64,000 nucleotides of DNA, taken from Peronospora farinosa. Its lineage: Eukaryota; Oomycota; Peronosporomycetes; Peronosporales; Peronosporaceae. This document shows positions 57,199-64,000 of this stretch, piece after piece. The position numbers and the translations under genes were made by a program. Where the stretch lies: the NCBI GenBank assembly GCA_947646735.1, contig CANTFK010000228.1, positions 358,925-422,924 of the forward strand, in the 5' to 3' direction. A model generated the notes under the pieces. It saw only the letters and a list, made by a program, of their open reading frames with translations. It made no database searches and was not told the origin of the DNA. The stretch's first letter is position 1; every line of letters starts with the position of its first letter.

Positions 57199-58359
57199 TC
57201 AGAGCAGCTTCTGCACAGCCTTTTTCAGCAAAGACTTCTTGTAGCCTGAGATCTTCTCGTGGACCTCTTTGCCATCTTTAAAGAAGCGGAACTCCGGGTA
57301 CGCACCGACCTCAAGCTCATCCTTCAGCTTTTCCACTTCGGGGATTGAAACATCCATTTTCGCAAACGTCACCTCCGGGTGAGCCTCGGCCAGGCTTACC
57401 ACAGTTGGCTCGATCTGCGCACATTTGCCGCACCACGGAGCCATGAAGTCAGCCACAACAGGCTTACCGCTCTTGATCAGCTCCTGGAACTGAGCTTTGG
57501 TTTTCACCAGCGTCAAGATAGCAACATCATCGTCTTCTCCATCGTCGTCCTCACCAACTTCCTTGACCGATGAAAAGTACACGTGGCTCCCCGTCGGGTT
57601 GGCATTGATGGTCTTTTCACCGGGCTGCCAGTTGGCAGGGCATACCTCTCCGTGCTCCTCAACAAACTGCAGCGCCTTAATGAGACGCAGAGTCTCATCG
57701 ACACTACGGCCAATTGGCATATTGTTGATCGTAATCTGTTGCAGCACTCCTTCCTTGTCCATAATGAATAGACCACGGAGAGCCACGCCGTCCTGCTCCA
57801 CCAGCACGCCGTACTTGGCTGAAATGACTTTAGTAATATCCGAAACAATGGGAATGTCCATCTTCCCCAATCCACCCTTGTTACGAGGCAGACGTGTCCA
57901 GGCCAAGTGACTCTCGGGTGAGTCACAGGACGCAGCAATCAGCTGCGTGTTAAGTGCTTTAAATTCCTCTGCTCGGTCATTGAACGCAATGATCTCAGTG
58001 GGGCACACGTACGTAAAGTCCTTTGGGTAAAAGAACAGTACCACGTACTGACCACGATACATGTCCAATGACACGTCCGTAATCTCTCCATTCACTACCG
58101 CACGGGCAGTAAATGGAGGTGCTTGACACTGCACACGGGCATCAACAGGGGGGTACTGCACAAAAGAATCATCTTCCTCATCTTCAAGAAATAAATCGTT
58201 GTCATCATCGGTCGCAAATGAGCGTATGGACGTGAATTGAAGAGATGGACGAGTGAATTGAACGGAATTCAAAACAAAAGGAGCAGCAGCACGAGGCACC
58301 ACATGCGATCGAAAGGCACGAGCGATCGAAAGGCGACGAATAATGGGCACAACACGCAT
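57199..58359 (-). CDS. mitochondrial-type 2-Cys peroxiredoxin fused to thioredoxin
   Basis: 386 residues. The start is the Met of MRVVPIIRRLSIARAF, an Arg-rich amphipathic leader; the longer upstream frame is 5' sequence. An acidic linker (about 51-64) leads into a typical 2-Cys peroxiredoxin: peroxidatic Cys119 in FTYVCPTE, resolving Cys240 in EVCPANW, with the GGLG (162-165) and YF (261-262) motifs of hyperoxidation-sensitive enzymes. A second acidic linker (270-278) leads to a thioredoxin domain with APWCGKCAQIEP (Cys310 and 313) and cis-Pro in GAYPEFRFF. Peroxide reduction and its own recycling could thus occur in one chain. Thioredoxin reductase would recycle it. No lesions. Divergent from the phosphodiesterase. 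Confidence 0.9.
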   Translation of the reverse strand: MRVVPIIRRLSIARAFRSHVVPRAAAPFVLNSVQFTRPSLQFTSIRSFATDDDNDLFLEDEEDDSFVQYPPVDARVQCQAPPFTARAVVNGEITDVSLDMYRGQYVVLFFYPKDFTYVCPTEIIAFNDRAEEFKALNTQLIAASCDSPESHLAWTRLPRNKGGLGKMDIPIVSDITKVISAKYGVLVEQDGVALRGLFIMDKEGVLQQITINNMPIGRSVDETLRLIKALQFVEEHGEVCPANWQPGEKTINANPTGSHVYFSSVKEVGEDDDGEDDDVAILTLVKTKAQFQELIKSGKPVVADFMAPWCGKCAQIEPTVVSLAEAHPEVTFAKMDVSIPEVEKLKDELEVGAYPEFRFFKDGKEVHEKISGYKKSLLKKAVQKLL

Positions 58360-58458
58360 TTTTAGTATTGGAGACGGTGGTGATTGATATTCGAGAAATG
58401 AGTTTCTGACCCTACGTTTAAAATAGATGAAATGAATCACTGGAGGTGAGGATGATAA
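58360..58458. promoter_or_regulatory. short divergent promoter of peroxiredoxin and phosphodiesterase genes
   Basis: About 100 bp separate the peroxiredoxin start from the open phosphodiesterase frame. The true first phosphodiesterase exon may overlap it. Confidence 0.4.
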
Positions 58459-61400
58459 GTGTCTTTTGAATGTATTTCTCCTCTTATTTTGTTGGACTTT
58501 TTGGAGCGAGCTCTTGGTGTCGACGGGTGGACAGTATATGCGCATGACCGTGAAGCTAATACTTTGTGGGCCTGCCTTGCTAGTGCTAGGCTCGAGACAA
58601 ACATGGCGACTGTCGTGATGGGTCAAGGCGTCATTGGGCGGGCGGCGTCGACTGCAGAACCTTTGTTTGATGGTAGTGTTCTGTGCGTCCCAGTATTTGA
58701 TCAAAGTCATCAAGTCGATAGTGTCGTTGTATTCTACGGGTCACAAGGGACAAAGCAAGATAACGGCGGAACTTTTAGACAGTGCGATGTGGAACTATGC
58801 AATATTGACTGCGGTCACGTTGGAAGCTCGTTACAGCGCCAAGCACTTGAAGATGCGGCAAAAAAGGCGCAAGACAAAGCGCAAGCTTTGCTGGAGCTTT
58901 CCGATCTACTGTTTTGTGAACTTGAGCTATCTCCTAAATCAACGGCGATGATTCTGACAGTGGCGCGGGCAATTGTTAAGAAGTCGTGGTTTCATGTTGC
59001 GGAGTGTAACGTGTATTTGAGAGATCCGCTAACTTGCGAGCTTTACTCACCAGGCAATGCAACTCAAGGTGATCTCCGTGTTCGTCTATCTCAGGCTAGT
59101 AAATGTGCTATGGTTGCAGCACGTACTGGCAACGTGGTGAATGTACGAGATGCAACAGCGGATTCATTTTCGCACGAGCACCACTCGAAAACAGTTTTAG
59201 CCGTGCCCGTTAAGGATCCGATTACTGGAGCTGTGCTAGCAGTGCTGGAATTACGAGACAAGCATCTGATCAGCTCACAAGAAGATTCACAAGCTGCATC
59301 AGCAGCTACCAGTTTCTGCAAACACTACTTTGATCATAACGACGAAGACCTCGCAAGAGGAATGGCGCGTCAGGTCGCATCTGCATTGCGGAATACCCAG
59401 CGTCTCGATGCAGCACGAACAGCTCAGAGAAAAAGCGCTGCTTTGCTCTCTCTGCGCCTTCCTGCGTATACTGGCAATATGCCCGGAGAACAGGCTGGAG
59501 CAGTGTTTTCTTTCGTTGAGGCAGCAGCATGCCGAGCTTTGGAGGCTTCGCATGGTGCTCTTTTTCTTGTTGATGCACCAAGCCGTTCACTGTTTGCCCG
59601 TGTGGGTGCTGACTGGCGAGGTTATGCGCTATCAATCGGTCAGAAGTTACAAGGTCGTGTTGCTTCCACTGGGACAGTCATGCGTCTCCGTGAGGCTCGT
59701 ACCCATCCAGAGTTTGACAGTGATTATGATCGCTTGATGGGTATGCAGACATCAAGTTTATTGTGCGTTCCAATCAAGGCACAGCCGTCAATGTCCTCAT
59801 TTGTCTCCTCAGGAGCTTCTGGCCGATCTGAGCGCCGTTGCAGCAGCTTCAGTACGAGCAGCAGCACGGACGATTACAGCGATGATCGGCCAGTTATTGG
59901 CGTGTTTTATGCTGTTAACAAGATCAACACTAGCGGTGACACTGAGGGGTTTGATGCGGAAGACGAGCAAGTTCTGCGAGCAATTTGTGTTGAACTCTCT
60001 GCTCTCGTAGAGCGCCGTGCTTGGGAGCTTGCGTTTGAGTCTCCTTCGTACGAGGACAGTGAAAGCAGTGACAGTGAAACGGAGGGTCACGTGACGCGGA
60101 CGTTCTTGTCGCAATATACCACAGCATCACCTGTGCGGCGTCGACGACGACCTCGTTCACGTCTTCCATCTGTCGTCAACGATCTCGATCATGCTGCAGC
60201 AGTTGTCGCTTCCACATCGTATCACGAGCGCTGCTTCTTGAGTAGCAAAGGCGGATGTGGGATGTAAATGTTATCTTCGCTTCAAGGTGGCATTGGCCTT
60301 GCCACCAGACAAGGAATTCAAGGCCCAGTTTTACAATGGAATTTGGACCCGTGGCAGTTTTCACCGGCACAGCTTGTTGACCTTGCCGTGGATATGTTCG
60401 AGCTTCATGAATTGATGGACAGGTTTGATTTGCCTGAGGCCACTTTGCGTCGCTTCCTGCACAGCGTACAAGCCCAATACCTCGATGTACCGTATCACAA
60501 CACGTACCGTGCCTTCGCGACACTCCACATGACGTTCTTGATGCTCAGTGCACAAAGCAAAAAGCTTGCTCCGTATCTGATTCCTGCGTCAATTGCACTG
60601 GGAGTTGGCCCGACAACGAATGCTCAAGCCGTTGAAAGAAGCCGACAGAAGCGGTGTGGTCAACTGGTTCTCGCTCCGCGCGAGCGACTTGCACTTTTTG
60701 TGGCAGCTTTTTGCCACGACATGGGCCACGATGCCCGCACGAACGACTTTCACGTGAGATGCAACTCGCGACTTGCTCGTCGTTACAATGATCATTCAGT
60801 TTTGGAGAACATGCACGCAGCTGCATGCTTCGAGACCATGCGAAGGCCCGGCCATGATATTCTTGCTGGTCTTGAGGATAGCTCGAGTGATACTGTTGGC
60901 AGCCGTCGCGTTGTCCGCAAGCGTATCATCCGTTCCATTCTTGCCACGGATATGCACCGGCACGCGAGTATCGTGGCCAAGCTGCATGAAGCACAAGTTC
61001 GTGGAAGCCGTAATGACGGTGACGCGTTGTGTGAGCTGCTCGTGGACGCTGTGATTCATTCGGCAGATGTATCTGGTCCAACTCAAACTTGTGAGCAGCA
61101 TTTCCGCTGGACAAGGAGGCTGCTTGACGAGTTCAACGAGCAACATGCTGAAGAGGTTGAATTGGGCATTTCTGCGACAGCTTTCATGGATGGTCGACCG
61201 GACTCGGCCGAATTTGCAAGGGTAAATTTGGCTTTCGTTGGCTCATGTGCGTTCCCTCTGTGGCGAGCAATGGGAGGAATGTTAGCCGGATTGGAAGGTT
61301 GTCTTGCAAATGTGGAGCGAAATCGTGCGATGTGGGCTACTAGGTTGGAACAAGCAACACAGTTAGAAGCTAACGAACGTACCGACAAGGTTCCAGCCAC

Positions 61401-61485
61401 ACCTTTCACCCCCACGAAAGAGACGGTCCCTGAGAGGCTAAACATTGCCATTGTAAGTGTCAGCACGCCGGAAACATGCGGCTAA
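58459..61485 (+). CDS. GAF-domain cyclic-nucleotide phosphodiesterase, interrupted by one TAA
   Basis: One frame of 1009 codons with a single TAA at 60265-60267. Before it lie three GAF modules (residues about 15-120, 155-320 and 340-540; for example GVIGRAASTAEPLF, VLAVPVKDPITGAVLAVLEL, SLLCVPIKAQ ... VIGVFYAVNK); after it the class I phosphodiesterase domain: PYHNTYRAFATLH, FCHDMGHDARTNDF, IHSADVSGPT. It should hydrolyse cAMP or cGMP, with GAFs as ligand sensors. Two normally invariant residues differ: the His of YHNxxHA is Arg, and the Gln of the purine clamp appears as Asn (ARVNLAFVGS). The frame opens after TAA at 58456 without an ATG; the start is an unseen upstream exon or Met at 58603. 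The stop sits in a linker, so two separate proteins are conceivable but less likely. Confidence 0.82.
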
Positions 61486-62000
61486 ACCTCAACGCCAAGT
61501 AATGGACAAACGTAGGAAAAATGCGACCGACGCCTCACGATACCTGCGAAAGGTCTTTGGACACCGTGCAAGCCACGGATACTTGTCGTGTTTTATAATC
61601 CAGCTTTAGTTCCAGCGAAAAAGTTGTAATCATTAGCATTTAGCAAGTAGGACGACCCCGCACGCCTAAGCATTATGATGCCTGACGCCACTCTTACAAC
61701 AAAAGATGACATTGTAATATGGTTCTACTGGGTCGATATAGTGCAAACAAAGCCGTTTTTATTTCTCTTCCGCTGCTGTAGTAGACAGTCTCTTACTGAT
61801 CGCCGCTCTAGAATTAGATATCGCTAGGTGGATGGATGCATATATCTATTTAATGGCTTCGGTTGTCCTTCAAAGACAAGAAACTTAATGGACGAATACA
61901 ATCTAATCACAAATAGTCGAGTTCGGCTTAGCAGTGGTCACCGAGGACCTCTTGCTCCACGGTATCTGAGTTCGTGATGGTTGGAGATGTAGAGGTGGTA
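61486..62000. other. convergent intergenic region
   Basis: The 3' regions of the phosphodiesterase and acid phosphatase genes; no gene or repeat seen. Confidence 0.5.
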
Positions 62001-63458
62001 TTACGAGGTCGAGGTGGTCTGCGGCCACGTTGTGATGTCCGGTCCCTCGGCAAAAATTGTAAAGCCGTCGGTCGGTACGGCTTCCTTCGTGCTGATGTTG
62101 TTGGCAAACCAGAGGAAGCGGAAAGACTTGCGAGTTGCGATGATACGAGAACCGCCGAAATCGACATTGTTGGAAACAAGTGACCAGCTTGGGACCAGCG
62201 ACGATGGAATATGCCGAATGGCGTGACCTTCGTAGTTGCCGCCCGAGCCCGTAGTCACATAGTAGATACCTTTAGCGGTGTTCTTCACGTTTTTAAAGAT
62301 CTTGGCAGTGCGCTCGTATGCGTGGACGTGACCCGAGATTATGGCGTTCACACCATTAGCCGAGAACACATCCTCCAACTTGGCCATCTGACCGCACTGC
62401 GGCTCGAAGTACGCATTGCCCGAGAAGTAAGTGCCATTCCAGCACTTTTCAGCATCGACGATTTCGAAGACGGTAGGAGAGCACTGGCACTGGTGGTCGA
62501 TCCATGTGTTGTAGTACGGGTTGTGCCTAAACACAACCACCCACGGGGTAACGCTACGGTCCACGCTTTCCAAATCCGTCTTGACCCACTCAAGCTGCAT
62601 GTTGCGGTCCTCCAGCCACTCGTCCGTGCCAACAACCGTTGCATTGACGCCGCGCGATCCGGTGTAGTCGTCCAGGAATACACAGTGAATGAGACCAATG
62701 TTTACCGAATACCAGGTGTGCAGCTTTTTCTTAGCTTCCTCGGTGATCGGTGTGTACACGCGTTTGATGTAGCCCAAGTAATTCTCAGCCTCCAGTTCCA
62801 TGTCTGGTGGGTACGGGTACATGTTCAAGTGGCCTGACGACGTGATGGTCTCGTGATTGCCATTGATACCAATCAATGGGTAGGTTGATGTAAAGGACTG
62901 TTGTTTTGTAAACCAATTGTCCCATTGCGCGTGCAGTCCGTTGGCATACGAGTAATCTCCAACAATCACAAGAGCTTGGATGTGCTTGCCTTCGAATGTT
63001 TTGTGCTGTTCAGCAAATGTCGCCTCGGAAAAGGTTGTATCACCAGGGTCTCCAATCACCCCAAGAATGGTCTCCTCCTTGTCGGAGCCAGAATGCAACA
63101 ACGACACGAACGTCCCCGTGAACTCCGAGTCACCAATAGTGTACGAATATTTCGTCATCTCGTCAAGATCACACAGTAGTGCTGTGTGTAGGAACGGAGA
63201 CGTGTAAGCGTAGTTATGCTCAGCCTCCGACACCGAGTATTTAACAAAGGTGCTATCGGCCTTGACGGTGGTACCGTCGGCCGTACCAGTGACCAGGTAC
63301 GACTTTGCCACATCCGTGGCGAAGGATACGGCGATACCATTGGGACAATCAACTGCGGAGCTAGAAACACCGAGATGGACTTGACTCACCTTACCAAAGG
63401 CCAATTGGACGGACAGAGTAGCCGTCATGGCAACAAACGAGGCGATGCACTTGACCAT
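62001..63458 (-). CDS. secreted purple acid phosphatase-like metallophosphatase
   Basis: 485 residues. An N-terminal signal peptide (MVKCIASFVAMTATLSVQLA) predicts secretion; the mature part starts with a fibronectin-like domain (about 25-120). The metallophosphatase blocks follow in order: GDPG (about 135), GDYSYANG (about 165), GNHE (about 200), FRHNPYYN (about 310) and GHVHAYER (about 385), giving a two-metal centre that hydrolyses phosphomonoesters at acidic pH. GDPG replaces the more usual GDxG; the metal-ligand Asp is kept. Several Asn-X-Ser/Thr sites (NATV, NGTY, NIST) fit glycosylation. Probably used for extracellular phosphate scavenging. It ends TAA; single exon; no lesion. Confidence 0.9.
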   Translation of the reverse strand: MVKCIASFVAMTATLSVQLAFGKVSQVHLGVSSSAVDCPNGIAVSFATDVAKSYLVTGTADGTTVKADSTFVKYSVSEAEHNYAYTSPFLHTALLCDLDEMTKYSYTIGDSEFTGTFVSLLHSGSDKEETILGVIGDPGDTTFSEATFAEQHKTFEGKHIQALVIVGDYSYANGLHAQWDNWFTKQQSFTSTYPLIGINGNHETITSSGHLNMYPYPPDMELEAENYLGYIKRVYTPITEEAKKKLHTWYSVNIGLIHCVFLDDYTGSRGVNATVVGTDEWLEDRNMQLEWVKTDLESVDRSVTPWVVVFRHNPYYNTWIDHQCQCSPTVFEIVDAEKCWNGTYFSGNAYFEPQCGQMAKLEDVFSANGVNAIISGHVHAYERTAKIFKNVKNTAKGIYYVTTGSGGNYEGHAIRHIPSSLVPSWSLVSNNVDFGGSRIIATRKSFRFLWFANNISTKEAVPTDGFTIFAEGPDITTWPQTTSTS

Positions 63459-64000
63459 TGCGAGAAATATTCAAGAATCAGTGTGAGCGAAGACGACCCC
63501 TATCGTGTTGTTAAAGCACTTGAGTTGTAGAAAACAAAATGCAAAGTGAATATATTTAGGTCCTTAGTTCACAAACTCTGTTGCTACTCTAAGCCTACTG
63601 GATTCTTCGACTACACGTTTCTAATCGCTATATCGCGCATTACTCATGGGATAGCCGCACATGAGTAATCTACTCTACACACATGACTCATCAGATAGTC
63701 ACTCATGAGTAATCCACGCTAGTGGTATTACTCATGGGATAGGCGCACACCTAACTAATCAGACCGTACATTCTTGTGGTTGCCGTTTGCATGCCGAGTC
63801 GCTTCTTTTACAACATATCGTCCTGCGGACTGATGCGTCAATGTCCCATCTGGCTTGGTCTAGCACACTTGACTATCCTCTAGGCCATACACTATCATTT
63901 GAGATTCAAGAAGCCCCTTACTTACACTGTAAAAGAGATGGTCCATCTCGTCGGCCCAGATTTTTTTCAAAAAAGAGCGCTACAATCATCGATCGTATCA
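63459..64000. promoter_or_regulatory. upstream region of the acid phosphatase gene with repeated ATGAGTAAT motifs
   Basis: Between 63639 and 63742 the motif ATTACTCATG or its reverse occurs four times, with one TGACTCA (63684-63690). The core TGA(C/G)T(C/A)A is that of bZIP (AP-1/Gcn4-like) sites. The last 230 bp show nothing recognisable. Confidence 0.45.

Noticed and set aside
58360..58713. Upstream extension of the peroxiredoxin frame to 58713
   Set aside because: It overlaps the phosphodiesterase 5' end, has no conserved content, and the Met at 58359 begins a typical mitochondrial leader.
48469..60267. A variant nuclear code with TAA read as Gln
   Set aside because: DDX6, the redoxin, the phosphodiesterase and the acid phosphatase all end with TAA at the expected place, so global reassignment does not fit.
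1..64000. RxLR or Crinkler effector genes
   Set aside because: No signal peptide followed by RxLR-dEER or LFLAK motifs was found; the only clear secreted protein is the acid phosphatase.
1..64000. tRNA or rRNA genes
   Set aside because: No cloverleaf with paired A and B boxes or rRNA-like block was recognised; GGTTCGA-like matches lie inside retroelements.

Overview
The window reads as nuclear DNA of an oomycete, most likely of the Phytophthora / downy-mildew group. The evidence is short GT-AG introns, compact divergent and convergent gene pairs, a FYVE/ankyrin protein of oomycete style, a three-GAF phosphodiesterase, and a sharp switch from a retrotransposon-packed block (about 1-36.7 kb) to a gene-dense block (about 36.8-63.5 kb). 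The species cannot be named from sequence alone.

Transposon block. Positions 1-8846 hold two head-to-head copies of one Ty3/gypsy family (family A), joined 3'LTR to 3'LTR through a 151-bp minisatellite and forming a palindrome of at least 5.7 kb. Family A has no recognisable gag or protease; 68-bp repeats sit where they should be. It carries a 426-codon Arg/Ser-rich ORF antisense to the end of pol. Positions 8851-23126 are five near-identical 2.8-2.9 kb tandem units, each a 1057-bp LTR (family B) fused to a dead RNase H-integrase fragment of another gypsy element. Positions 23127-32696 are a gag-PR-RT-RNase H-aRNase H-IN-chromodomain gypsy element (family C) that uses LTR-B, has an extra RNase H domain and an intact integrase ORF. 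Positions 32697-36715 are a diverged, 5'-truncated relative of family A, again with the antisense ORF. It ends about 120 bp upstream of a host gene.

Gene block. In order: DDX6/Dhh1 RNA helicase (+), interrupted by a 210-bp repeat flanked by a 16-bp duplication that creates a plausible GT-AG intron; a PX-like protein (-); a CAMK/SNF1-like kinase with a C-terminal KA1-like end (-, three exons); a tryparedoxin/nucleoredoxin-like protein (+); an unrecognised acidic protein (-); an ORF remnant; an ankyrin-FYVE protein (+); a complex I B12/NDUFB3-like subunit (-); the spliceosomal zinc-finger protein ZMAT2/Snu23 (+, five exons); an RBM5/RBM10-type splicing factor (+, nine exons); a mitochondrial-type peroxiredoxin-thioredoxin fusion (-); a GAF-GAF-GAF cyclic-nucleotide phosphodiesterase (+); and a secreted purple acid phosphatase (-). 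Two genes (ZMAT2, RBM5) act in pre-mRNA splicing and DDX6 in mRNA decay and storage; three are redox proteins.

Main surprises: the antisense ORF shared by two diverged gypsy lineages; the candidate newborn intron in DDX6; four otherwise open frames each interrupted by a single in-frame TAA; the composite tandem array; and non-canonical catalytic residues in the phosphodiesterase. No tRNA, rRNA, CRISPR or bacterial-type operon was seen.
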